The position numbers and the translations under genes are program-made. A DNA stretch of 64,000 nucleotides, taken from the NCBI GenBank assembly GCA_027886175.1, contig JAJNNQ010000075.1:4505001-4569000 (forward strand), in the 5' to 3' direction. The DNA is from Phylloscopus collybita (Eukaryota; Chordata; Aves; Passeriformes; Phylloscopidae). Positions 25,887-37,800 of this stretch are shown in pieces. The notes beneath the pieces were generated by a model. It saw nothing but the letters and a program-made list of their open reading frames with translations, was not told the origin of the DNA and ran no database searches. Numbering within the stretch: the first letter of the stretch is position 1; the number at the start of each line of letters is the position of its first letter.

Positions 25887-26826
25887 GGAAATGGTAAGTT
25901 TTCAGGGAATTGGAGAGCTGCAGCCTTTCAGGTCATGTTTAATCATTTTTTCATGAAGAATCTCTATTTGTAAGATCCCTGCTGTCAAAGCATCAGTGGA
26001 TTAGCAGGACTAGCAGGTAATTCTGCTTTAACATCAATACTGGTATAACACTATATGCTACCCACAGTTTAATGGGAACTTGTGAAAAATGTATTTAAGG
26101 AGTGAGAGTCTGAAGTGAGTAATAGCCATAGAATGTGGATAAGAAAATTATCACAAAGGGTGGAATTCAGGGCCCATCCCAGCCATTAAAGAGCTGGAGT
26201 CTCCTTTGCAGGCTCCAGAGCACTGCTGGCTCCCTGGTCTGAGCTTCTCTCCTTTACCTCTAGCCACTGGAGCCACAAAGTCATTGAAGTGGGACAGGAT
26301 CTCCTGGAAGATGAGTCAGCCCCCAAATCTGAGGTGATGTCTGAAGTACCTGCTCCCAGAGGCTGTGAGCTGGTCATTACCCAGCACTGTGGAGGATGCC
26401 TCAGGCATCCACCTCAGACTGGATTCCAAGAGCTGAAAAGGGCAGAGCTGGCTCCTGTCCATTGTTCACAGCCTTCAAATAGCTCCCAAATGCCTCCCCA
26501 AAGCCTTTCCTATACAGGGAATCCACAGTTCTGATGAAATTAAACCTGTAGCAACCCAGGGGGAACATGTCCTAGTGAAAACATGAGACCATCCTGGGCT
26601 AGAAACAACCACAAATCCTGTTAGAGATGTGGAGATAAAAACATGTTCCAGCAAGGGGTAAGAAAGTGAGAGAGGAGCTTTTAGCCTTAGAAGTGGACAT
26701 TCTAGAAGATTTTGGCAGTGAAGCCAATTGTAATAAATTGTCCTTGTCAAAGGGTACATCCAAAGCTGCCCTTACTACCAGACCATGCAGTCACGTCATT
26801 TTTTCACTTCTGGCCTAATTGACCAA

Positions 26827-26930
26827 AGAAAACAAAAACAAAAACAAAAACAAGCAAAAACCCCCCAAACAAAACAAACAAAACAAAACAAAAACAAAAC
26901 AAAAAAATAGCAACCCCCCAAAAAAAAGGA
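26827..26930. repeat. A-rich low-complexity block
   Basis: About 100 bp of AAAAC and AAAC units with short C runs. Imperfect simple repeat, not coding. Confidence 0.85.
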
Positions 26931-29779
26931 GGAACAATTATGGCAGGAGAAATTAAGCCCTAGTCCTGTGGAGAGATGGGATATGTGGGCTTGAAGGCCT
27001 CTGTTAGAAGAAATGAATTTTCTAGCCCATATGTTTTAAGAAAAATAATGGCACTGCTGACACATCCTTTTCAGAAGACAGGGATGCTCATTCTTCTGTT
27101 CTGAATGAAATATTGCCTGGCAGAGCTGAGAAAAGGTGCTTGTCTCCCTGGGTATTTCTGAGTGCAATGGATGAGTGGCACCCAGAGAACAGGCAGATTG
27201 AATGATGGCAGAGCTGCTCTCCCTGACTCCAAGGTGCTGGCCTCTGTTATCAGTGGGGTAGGGCAGGGTACCACATTAATTCCTAGGCATGAGCTTCCAC
27301 CACAGCAGATAGCTCCATCACTCTGGATTTACAGTGCCAAGCCCTAAATTAAGAAAAAAAAAAAAACAACCCAGCAAGGGAAGAGCTCAATTTCTTTGTC
27401 TGCAGGTCCTGCTCGTGCTGTGATCTTTGTGGGCATGTAACATAAGCAGGAGCTGGTAGGTAGCAGGAAATGCTGCATTTTTCATGTCTGCTTCTCTTCC
27501 CTCACAGCAGTGTGAAGATTTAGGCCTGTGCTGTGATGTCAGACACACACCCCCTGGTCAGCAGTGGTCCAGCTGCATGTACAGGCCTTTACTTCTCACA
27601 CAGTCTTGTTGAGATGGCAGGGATTCGGAGGTGCTCAGAACTTCAGGAAATCAATCTCCTTGCTCTTGAACTGACACTAAGATTTTTGAAGCTGAAGCTG
27701 GAATTTTGAATTACAGTCTAGATCCTTAAATAAATTGGCTGAATTTAAGGAGTCAAATCCAGTGCTGCTGTTGAAAAACAGGTCATTTATTTATATCTTA
27801 AATCTGGATTTAGAAGTCTAATATTAGTTTTTAATTTTTTATAATTTTTTGTCTTGATCTAAATAAGGAACAATGTCCCTTTTTAGAGACAGAAGTTGGA
27901 AAAGTTGGTTTACATTACTTACTTGTCATTAGGACTGGAGTTCTGCACTTCCCCTTCTTTCCTGCAATATTGCAAATCCCAATAAGAAGCTTCCCAAGAC
28001 CGAGGTTGCTCAGTAAAGCTTGGGAGGCATCTGGGAAATCTGGAGACTCCATGGCTTGGAAATTGAGTATTCCTGCAAGGGATCATCTGCTCTGGGTTTC
28101 CTAGAACTCAAATTGGTCTCCTCATGAATTCAGGGAGGAGTTATTAAAGTAATAATTACATTAGGAATAAGAGTTACAAATTGTATAAAATTGGGTGATT
28201 CCACTTAATATCTGCCAGATTTTATGACAAATTTGAAATGTTTTCACAAAGCATTCTTTCAGGTTAATGATTGCAAATACTAGGTTATGACCCAAACCTT
28301 TACTCACCTGCAAAAAAAAAAAAAAAACCAACCCAAATGTAAGAATAACTACTCTACAGGCAAAGCTTGTACTTGACATAATTTTCAAGTAATCACAGAT
28401 TTTTTTTCAGGCCTTGATTTTTCAACAGGTAACACCTTTTACAGAGCACTTGTTTTCTGAAAATTAGGTTATCTGAAATTGAACCTGTTTTGGAAACTAA
28501 CGTAACTTCATGTCCCCTGCTGCTGAGTAGCTTAACATCTCTAGTGGCCTATGGTTCAGGAGAGGGAACGAGTACAAATTTACAGGTGAAAAACACAGTC
28601 ACAGAGGGAAAAAACCTCTTCCCTGCCATGCCATGAGCAGCTTGTGGTGAAAAGGGGGTTTGAAACAGGTTCCCTGATAATGAGCTGGTTTTCAGAGCAC
28701 TCAAATGTCTTTGTTTTGTTTTGAAACTCTTCCTGCTGCCACTGCTGTTTTAAGATACCAGTGATGCAAAGGGAGATGTGGCAGAGTGGGATACTATCTC
28801 TGGATCCTGCACTGAGGAAACACAGCAAGAATTTATTTGTATGAAGTCCCTGTACTCAGTCCACCTTGATACCTGTTTGTTTTGGGATCCAAGACAGCCA
28901 GGTGTTATGTTATCACTGTGTTCAGTACTGATGACTATGGGCATGGTTATGTTTTATCTTTCTCAGTCCAATGGACCCTCTAACCTCCTCAGACTCACTG
29001 GCTCACAGACAATATAACCTAAATTTTCCTAGCGCAGCAAATGATGATTTAAGCCCCTGACATTGCAGGTGTGATAATGATGCCATCTGACAAAGTGCAA
29101 GGCTGCATATTTGAGGCTTTTCTGGGAATTATTCAGGTGCTGGCTCTGTTTTCTGCATTGTTCATTCATGATGACCCGAGCTATTAACTGTACATGCACA
29201 ATCTGCAGTGGAAGCAAAGCCATTCATCCCTAGATGTTTAAACTGAATTGTTTCTCTCCCCTGATGAATGACAGCATGTGTAATGGATCTCCACATGCCA
29301 AAGGGGCTTTCAGCAGCAGAGCTTCAGGCATCACATGGAGAATTAAAGCACACCAAAGGCTTGGTGTTTATTTCGGAACTGAACTAAAATAAAATCCACT
29401 CTGGGAGAAGCTTTCAGCCAGATAAGCTGGAGGATTTGATCTGTGAACTTCCTTTCTTAGGTATTTCTGTTCTCCCCTTTGAACTGCAGCAATCAGTTGA
29501 TACATGTGATGATAGGAAGGAAAAGCATCAGAGTTGTGTAACATCTGCTTATCACTACAGATTATCCTGTAGCAATGAGATTAATGCTTTTTGTTATGTA
29601 GGAAGAGTTTGGGATTTAGAGTGGTGGTTTTGTGTGTGTGTGTGCACCCACGTGCTTGCTTTCTTTTCTTTTTTTTTTTAACTCCTATGAAATGCACCAT
29701 AAATTTGGTTTCATTGAGCAAGGAGAGGAAACCTTATGAGGGTGACTAAGAAAACAGGGATTTTTATAGAAAACAAAGA

Positions 29780-29945
29780 TCATAGATTCATAGAATGGTT
29801 TTGGTTGGAAGTTACCTTCAAGATAAGATAATTCCAACCCCCATGTCATGGGTAAGGACAACTTTGCCAGATCAGATTTCTCAAAGCTCCATCCAACCTG
29901 ACCTTGAACACTTTCCCTTCAATCATGATGTCTCTATAATCATGT
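29780..29945 (-). mobile_element. CR1 LINE 3' end fragment
   Basis: 'tcatagattcatagaatgg', 'ttttggttggaagttacct', 'atgtcatgggtaaggacaa' and 'ccatccaacctgaccttga'. Reverse complement of a CR1 3' end, moderately diverged. Confidence 0.88.
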
Positions 29946-30466
29946 ATGCTGTCAACCAAGTATTACCTCCTGGCAGGTGTATCCACGACAGGACTGAATT
30001 GGTGAAGTATTTTGGAGCCATATGGGGAAGTGACGTGCATAAAGTAGTGGTTTGGCTCTCAAGCCCTGCAGAGCTTTGTGACAGCACAACAACCTGCTCC
30101 TTTTCCCTGCTGACAGATTGACTTCCTGGCTAAAGTCCAGCTGGTTGTCAGGTTATCAAAACTCATGCTATGTGCTTGGCTCTCTTTGGTTCTCTGTTTT
30201 TGCCAGGTGTGTGCCAATAGGACACCTCAGGGTGCCTGAGGCTGCTTTGTATCTGTCTGGTTTCATCAGATGTAGAACAACACAGGTGGGGACCAATACT
30301 GGAAAGAAACCTCAGCTCATTCCCTTCTCTTCATCCAGTCATCAAGATGATGTACAAGGTTTCTGTAAAACTCTTCCAAATCTCACTTTTAGCTTACAAT
30401 CAAGTCCTTACTGCAATGAGCAGACTCCTGACATCAAAATGAGTTACAAACAGCAGAAACACCAAA

Positions 30467-30536
30467 GGACCTAAGTCCTTACTAGGTACTAGGTACTACT
30501 CCTTACTAGGTACTAGAAGCACTAGGGACCTAAGTC
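30467..30536. repeat. Nested short direct repeats
   Basis: CCTTACTAGGTACTAG occurs at 30477-30492 and again at 30501-30516 (24-bp period). The pair is bracketed by GGACCTAAGTC at 30467-30477 and 30526-30536. The sequence is also locally palindromic (ACTAGGTACTAG-like). Confidence 0.85.
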
Positions 30537-32799
30537 TGGGTACTAAGATGGCTTTAGAGGGACATCAGATTCCTGTTTAAAGGGGACACCAAGTTTCCTA
30601 GATCTGGAGCCACTCCATAGCAATTTGCCACTGGGCATATTGTAAATTTACTTAAATAGTGGCAATGTACTGCAACACTTCTATTCCTGCCATCCCATTG
30701 CTGTGCAGTTTATATCAGAAGGATCAGCAAGCTGAGACCAGGAGGGAAAGTGTTTAAATTACATGAAGGTTGTGGTTTCTAAATAAAGGCTGGTGGTCCC
30801 TTTGATAATACCACTATCATAATACTTTGATCCAGAGGACCTGAAGCAGTCATTCTTTACACGGGTCTCTCATTGACTGCAAAGGGAATTCTGGGCACAG
30901 AGCAATTACCTACACAAGACTGGGCCAATTACTTAATTAAATTTTAAGTGGATGTATATACATAGCAGATGGACATTTCTGGAAGGTACTGAGTAATGTG
31001 TGCAAGGGAACAGAGGATGCAGCTTATCTTGCACATTAGCCTTGGATGGGGTTTAAGTGTATTAGCATTAGGACTCCAATCAGATTTAGGTAGTGTCTAA
31101 GATTTCTCCAAACCTTCTTAACATTTCTGAATTTTCCTCAGAAAAGTGCAGCAGAAAATGAACCAATAATTTGGTTACTCTTGTATGAAACCAACATGAG
31201 AACAAAAATGGTCATGGGTAGAAAGACACATTGTCTAGGCAGGTTGTTCTATAGGCTTGGCTGGGTGGCTGGGTTTTAGATGAGTACTAGATTTTTAAAG
31301 GCAAGTAAAAGCTTTTTTAACCAAAATCTTTTCAAAATGATAATGCATTGATAGTACATTGCTTGCCTTTTCTTCCTTTCCACTCCCATATCTCCTCTTG
31401 CATTAGGGCTTTCATTCTGTCCCATTGCTTTTTATGCCTACATTTTAGTACAAGGGCTTATTTATTTTTTTTCACTTCACATTTACAGAGCCATGGGCAG
31501 CCTTGAGTGTTTTCCTGGAAAACAGAAAGAAACAGAAAGGGCAAGATGAATATCATTTTTATTTGCAATGATACTAAGCTTAGGCACTTAAAAAAAATCC
31601 CACCAATAACAGTGAAGAGGAATTAGCAAAACAGACTTAATTAGATGAGATGAAAGGAGCTCATGTTCTTTATTTGCCAGAGGAAAAGCAGGTCAATACT
31701 ATAATTTAATAAAATATCTTTGTTATAGTAAAGGCTAGAAGTCTGAGATACCAGGATACAGCCAAGAATATGTTTTTGTCTTTCCCATGAAACATACAGT
31801 GTGTACAAAGACCAGAGTGGGAATGAAAAAGTTACCTTAGGGAAGAGGTCTGCCTTGTTTGGGCAGAAGCAAGGACAGATCCCATCTGCTAATGCAGCCT
31901 ATGCAGGAGTAGAAAGTTGAACATCAAAGGCCTGTTTACCATCAGATTCTTAAATTATCAATGATAATGATCATTGGTTATTGATTCTTATATTATTTCC
32001 CAACCATGCCACGAAGTTTCTCTGAACAAGGGCAAATAAATAACTCCAGGTTTGCCACACCTGCCATTTAGCAGTGTCTTTAGTTATTACCCCAGATACA
32101 CTGTCTTTGAAACTGAACAACATCCACAGTATTCTGAACAAATCTTGTCACATTTCAGGGGATTTTCCATTGCCACAAGCAAAATCATTATCAGTTTGTT
32201 GGTCTCTTCTTTATGGAAAAGTACCTTGTGAAACTAGGCAGAATTTGGGTGGAGATGAAGGAACCTACTCTACCTTATAAAGCACATGTCAGTATATGTG
32301 CAAAAGTCCAGATCACAGAATGTCAGAGGAAAAGAGAAGGACCCATGCCTGAACCTCAACTAGCATCTTCCCTAAACTAACATTTATCCTCTGGTATTTT
32401 CCATGTTTTGCAGAGGCCCTAAACTTCCTTTAAATTAGTGAGTGCAGTCTGGCCCTGCTCACTGCTTAAAAAAGACTCAATATTTGGGATAAAGTAGGAA
32501 AAGGAATGGTAATGTTTGAGTTGCACTGGTGACAGACATGGAGGAGACAAGCCCTGATTCCTCAGCTGTCAGGTTAATTTATTCTCTAGATATGGAGACT
32601 AAATTTGCCCTTTATTTTGGATTACCCTGGGGCGAGTCAGTTTAAGGAGCACAGTGATTAGGATTTAGGGTTATGAGGAGGACACTTAAGAGACACCAAG
32701 TTTTCACTCCTTTCAAACTTCCAAACATTGCTTAAAAACCTAACTGAGGATTAAAACAATGTAGGAGAATGATGTCTACATCCCTTTGTTTTCTTTCAG

Positions 32800-33813
32800 A
32801 GTGCCCCAATGGCTGAAGAAAAGCCCAAGTATAACTGCACTCTCAGTGAAGTCACAATCGTGAGCCTGCAACCTGAGAAAAATCCAGTTCTCCTCCTGGA
32901 GGGAGAGAAGCCAGGAAGTGATCATAGAAACCTTGGTTTCCAGCCTCCTCCTCCGTGGATTTCAGAGAAGAAGCTATGCCAGGGAGAGAAAAAATTGTGT
33001 CCAGAAAAGGTGAAAAAGGAGGGAGTTGTGTCTCCCAGCCTGCATCGTGCAAATGAGTTGTGTAGCACAGAGAACATTACCCTGAAGAGACCAGTGAAGT
33101 TGGCCCCTCTAGAGATCCCTGTGGAAGTGAAAGAAGCCCAGCTCCAAAAGATTATGAGCATCCAGAGAGAAGCCCAAATGGCTGCCCAGAAGCTGATGGT
33201 GATCAACTCCATCCGCAATGAATCCCATGTAAAACGGGTAAAGAACCTGGCTCAGGGGGAGCTGGGAAACCTCCAAAAGATAAAGCTGAATGAGAAGGCT
33301 ACTCTGGAGAACAAAGATGATCCCCTACCCCCTAAAGGCAGCAAACCCCTTGGAGAAATCCAGATTATTTTGCCTTCAGAGACAACCTCTAAGTCGACTA
33401 AACAGGAAGGTGCTGAGGAGGCTCCCAAGACACTCTGCAAGCCATTAATCCCCACTCTCCAGGTGTCTGACGTTCATGGAGAGTCCAACAGCCCTGACAG
33501 CATCCCTGATCCCTGCCAAAACGCTCCTCAGCGCCGATTCAGGTTAAGACACACAGAAGAGCAGCAGGAAGACAGTGGGAAAGCCAAACCCTTAAAGGCC
33601 ATGGATCCAAGTGTGGGAGAAGGCACAAAGAAAACTGCAAGTCAGAGGACACAAAAAACCCTCAGTGACGCCAGCAAGCTCATTGAAAATGTGTCCAAAA
33701 AGCAGAAGGAACGAGGAGCAAAGCAAAGGGAAATGGATGAAGCCTCTTTTGTGAGAAGGCAGTCTATTCGAAGGATGGCCTTGGGAGACATCATCCAGGT
33801 GGATGACGACTGA
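32800..33813 (+). CDS. Terminal coding exon of unrecognised K/E-rich protein (334 codons from first Met)
   Basis: The longest and only unambiguous coding frame in the window. A canonical acceptor (tttgttttctttcag) ends at 32799. The exon opens in phase 0 as S-A-P before the Met at 32809, so translation may continue from an upstream exon (the phase-0 donor at 25886 fits) or begin at this Met. Counting from that Met, residues 1-60 include a proline patch QPPPPW (about 45-50). Residues about 104-164 form a long charged, probably helical region (EVKEAQLQKIMSIQREAQ onwards). Residues 165-260 are Pro/Ser/Glu-rich and probably disordered. Residues 263-325 are strongly basic, with an RRQS (316-319) matching a basophilic kinase site, and the tail is acidic (VDDD). 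There is no signal peptide or membrane segment. The C-terminal region suggests an intracellular scaffold-like protein, but that is inference. I do not recognise the family. Confidence 0.9.
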   Translation, partial: SAPMAEEKPKYNCTLSEVTIVSLQPEKNPVLLLEGEKPGSDHRNLGFQPPPPWISEKKLCQGEKKLCPEKVKKEGVVSPSLHRANELCSTENITLKRPVKLAPLEIPVEVKEAQLQKIMSIQREAQMAAQKLMVINSIRNESHVKRVKNLAQGELGNLQKIKLNEKATLENKDDPLPPKGSKPLGEIQIILPSETTSKSTKQEGAEEAPKTLCKPLIPTLQVSDVHGESNSPDSIPDPCQNAPQRRFRLRHTEEQQEDSGKAKPLKAMDPSVGEGTKKTASQRTQKTLSDASKLIENVSKKQKERGAKQREMDEASFVRRQSIRRMALGDIIQVDDD

Positions 33814-34542
33814 ATGTCACAGCACAGATAGCCAGGAAGAAGTTCTAGACTGGTTGCTTAGATAGAAGTCTTCAGAAGAGGGCACGGAGACATTAGTAAT
33901 CCACCGAGTAAAAATAAGGTGATACTGTTGAACAACTCTGTCATTTCTGAGATGTTCAAACAAGTGGCTCAGTGAAAATAACCTTCTACTCTGCTCAGCA
34001 CAGAAAGGCCTCAGATATCCTGAGCTCAGCACGGAGTATAACTTTCCAAGACACATGGACCATGCAGAAAAAAATCTAGAAGTGGACTGGGTGGGGGAAT
34101 CAAGAGGAAAACGGGAACCTAGAAAATATTGTGTCTGTGGCTTTTTGCTCCTGAGAATACTGCCCTTGCACTCACAGCTGTGGCAAGTTTGTTTCAGAAA
34201 GACAAGATTAAAATGTTCTTCATATCTATTGTTGGCAGAACAAAAAATAATTAGTAAGTTTAACAAGAGACATTCAAGTCAGAAAAGGAGAAAAAACTTT
34301 TAAGGACAACAAACACCGAAGCATATTGTTTTACCAATATGGGAATCTCTGTCACTGAATTTTTTAATAATGCATTAGGCAAACACCTGCCAAGGATGTT
34401 TTCAGATGAATTAATCCTTCATTCACACACAAGGACTGGATGATCTGCAATGTCCTTCAGTCTCAATTTTCTTATATTATATGGTCTATCTTTTCAGTTG
34501 TCCACTTGAAGGGCTACTAACTAATGTAGTGCAAAAAGGTAC

Positions 34543-34548
34543 AATAAA
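34543..34548 (+). terminator. Polyadenylation signal AATAAA
   Basis: Canonical hexamer 730 bp after the stop codon. Downstream text is T/GT-rich. A second hexamer at 34820 could give a longer 3' UTR. Confidence 0.5.
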
Positions 34549-34819
34549 TGCAACTTTTCACTTTGCACTGATTCTTCTTCCTTGTCTTACAGCTCCTGCT
34601 AAGATATTCAGTGAATTCTTCAGAGTGCAGCATCTGATGCTGCTTTCCCTTGGTTTCTTCAGACTTGTTTGTTGTTTCACAATTTCTTGGTAAATGGAGG
34701 AAGGGTTCATTTTTTTTTGTTGTTGTTGTTGTTGCCTTTTTCACCTTTTCACCTTTGGTCACTTTTTAAGATTTTAGTCATTGTTTAAAGACTGAATATT
34801 GGGTTTATGTGAAATGCAG

Positions 34820-34825
34820 AATAAA
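34820..34825 (+). terminator. Alternative polyadenylation signal AATAAA
   Basis: Canonical hexamer about 1 kb after the stop, followed by 'cctttt' and a T-rich element at 34861. Which of the two sites is used cannot be told from sequence. Confidence 0.4.
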
Positions 34826-34850
34826 TCAAGCACATGCAGTCTCAACTTAG

Positions 34851-37800
34851 TCCCTTTTAGGTTTTTTTTGGGGAGCAAAACCTATTTCATGGGGTTTAAG
34901 ACAGGTATTATGACAATTTGGCAGAGATTCTAGCATGGTGTAAATATTATTAATAAGATTAACATGCAATAGAAACTTTTATAAATTATTTTTTACAGCA
35001 AGAATTAGGATGTTCAATGATAATTCACTTCTTTGGTTGCTTGATTTGTTTTTGTTAAAGATGGTCAAATGATCTTAGAACCTGGGACTTAAAAAAATGG
35101 TGAGACTTGAGATTTGCCATAAAACCTCAAGAGTTGGTAAAAATACATGGATGTCTAGAAAAACAGGAGGTGGGTAGATGCAGCAGAACTCAGCCTTTAA
35201 ACATGCTGGAGTTGGTAGGAGATGAGAAAAGAAGAATGAAGATCTTTTGTATAGAAAAGAGGTGAGCCTTTTTTGCCTCTAATTCTTTCTGCTATGTACA
35301 GGATGAAGACAGCCAAAGACAGAGCAGATGAGAGTTTGAAAAATATTTAAGTACTTTTCTGCATTCCAACAATATCAGAAAATGTAAAACTTTTTTTGGA
35401 TTGTTTGTTTCCTGATTTTTCTCTTAGTAAGAGAAAACCCACAAGCCAGAGATACTTTTGGAATTTGTTCTTGAGTGTTTCTTGCTGAAGAGAAAATAGA
35501 CGTTGCCAGGATTGAAACTCTGCCCAGGCTTGTCACAGCATCAGTGGCTGTATTTATACAAATCAGTCACCCTGTGGCTTGCCACCACCTTTATCTGTCA
35601 ATTTTCTATGCTGAAAATACCTGGGGAATGAGGGCTCACAACTATGCAGGCCAGATAATTCAAGGTGAATAAAGATTTTTGTCGTAGTTGAACACATAAC
35701 TTGGAATTAAAATGAGATGTTAAGCCAGGACTAAAAAAAAAACCAAGAGGTATGTCCTCCATGTGATGCCTGGGCAGTGAGGAGAAATAATAATTTAACT
35801 AATAAACTGCATCTCTCACTCACTGCAGCTACTAAATTGTGAATGTGAAACTGAAATTCTTATGTGTTTTGTTGGCATCTAACATGTTCCTAGCCAGAAA
35901 GTGTTCCAGACAGCATTAATGGGATATCCAAAGAAAATGCTACTAAGACTTGCAGTTTTCAGTAGAAGAGGGAGGGCATGAGAGAACAGCTGAGTTAGGC
36001 TTGGCTCACCTCAGAAGCTTCTGCCTTTCACTGAGTCTGATGTAAGAAGGTCCCTCAAATGGGTGCTTGAGGCCACCTGGTTGAGTCTCCTGCCTTGGAA
36101 ATACAGTGACAACTCAACCAGGATGAACAACTCCTCCTATTGTCTGTGGAAAGGCCCCTACAGGTGTCAGAATGACTTTCTACTCCTCTATTCTTTTACT
36201 GAGCTCTTTTAATGCAAGTAAATGCTTTAAAACAAAATTTTAAGGAACAAGTGATTAGGTGATGCTTTAAAAAATGTGAACCAATGAGACTGAAAAGAAC
36301 TTAATGTTCCCAAATTTGTCCTATGGCTGCAATGACAAATTGATGTTGGATGCAAAAGTAGAAGACTTTTGATTGGGAAAAGGGACTAAAAACTTTTCCA
36401 TCTCCAGCATAGCAAGGTCATTGAGGAAAGGGTATCTCCAGGACTCAGTATCCAGCTTTACATGGAATTTCATGCTCTGTGTCCCAGGCTTCTAAGAACA
36501 TCCTCCCTTACTGGAAAAGTGTCAGAGGGCTAATCTGAATTCTGGAGAACTTACCTTCCATGAGACAGGCAAGAAGTTTGAGCTATACTTTGTAAAAGGT
36601 TCTTTAGGAAGAAGGAAAAAAATATAAGATATAAATAATTTAGCAGAAGCAGAATCTTGAGAAATTCATGTAGGAATTGGGTTCAGCATTTTAACTCAGG
36701 CTGCTGTCCAATATAAATGCATTCTGCCCTGGCTCTTTGCATTGCTTAGACCTCTCCACCACCCTCTTATGCTGGCACTGCTTCTCAAACAGCAGCACAG
36801 TGATCTGGAACAGTAAATTTAACATCAAAGATTCCCCCCAAAAGATGAGTATTCGACTGGGATCTGCACCAGGCTTGATTTAGTGAGTTGTTTCAGTGGT
36901 GCTTGAGACAGCACGGAGGAGAGGAGGACAGGGAAGCACACATTGATTCTGGTCACTGCCCCGGCATCTGTCACACTGGAGTGTATCTAAATTATGCTCT
37001 AAAGGCAGTAAACTACTGTAGTGAAGTGCCAAGGGTCACAGTGGGCTCTGTGACACAACACAAATACTTGAAAAACCTGTGCTCCACCCTCAGACTTCTG
37101 AGACTGAAGAATAATGGTTGCTTTGCTTTAGAAATGCCTGTCCAGTCCTGGCTGCTCCACTCTCTGTTCTGGATCTCTTCATTCTTCTGCTCAACTGTGA
37201 TCTTAAATCTATTCTTAAATCTGTGAAATGTGATGAAAGTCATGTTTTCCACAACATCCAATGAGATCAGTGTGGGAGCACCACAGGTTCTGGTACCTAT
37301 ACAAACTTGAGACCAGGAAGCTCCCAAAGTATTGCCCTTTTCTAGTAAAATCATCAGGTGTGATTCAATGTTACCTAGTGCTGGCTAGCATGTAAAGTGA
37401 GAAATGAAAAAGCAGCACCCTGCACACATAACATTCAGAGGGCAAATGCAATGTCAGAAGAATCCCATTGAAAAGGCAAGACCAGGGCAAAATAGACCAT
37501 TTTTTTTCAACTTAACTCTGGCCATGTCAAGATGGGTATCGTGGAAGGGGAACCAAGCTCTGCACCCCGTGAAATGCTGTACATGGAATATCAGTCACTT
37601 GAGTCAATTCAGTTGCTCTGTCTTCAGACTGACATCAGGAAATGACTCAGGAACTTCACAGTATTTGAATGGTGGATGATGTAATTAGTGGAGCTGAGAT
37701 TTAATTGATGCATAAAGATGGTTTGAAATATTGAGTATAAAGGAAAAAATGTAGCAACTTAGTAACGAGGGGGATCCATTCTTACGCAAATAAATCTAAT

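Larger units (their letters stand above)
25887..32799. other. Presumed 6.9-kb intron before the terminal exon
   Basis: Contains the A-rich block at 26827-26930, a CR1 at 29780 and a nested short repeat at 30467-30536. Several open frames (26289, 28778, 29795, 30118) lack convincing paired splice sites, apart from a good acceptor-like tract ending near 26261 that has no in-phase donor. Confidence 0.45.
33814..34850 (+). other. Probable 3' UTR of the K/E-rich gene
   Basis: After the TGA at 33811-33813 there is no further coding frame on this strand. Candidate polyadenylation signals are ATTAAA at 34207, AATAAA at 34543 and AATAAA at 34820. GT-rich text follows the second, including (GTT)n at 34719-34733. 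The 149-codon antisense frame is treated as chance. Confidence 0.6.

Noticed and set aside
26262..26330. Exon candidate after 'tctctcctttacctctag'
   Set aside because: The acceptor is good, but the open frames end at poor donors and phases do not match the exons at 25886 and 32800.
28748..28889. Frame after 'gataccag' reading DAKGDVAEWDTISG
   Set aside because: Weak acceptor and weak donor; the opposite strand is equally open.
33817..34266. 149-codon minus-strand frame
   Set aside because: Antisense to the 3' UTR of the terminal exon, with unremarkable composition.
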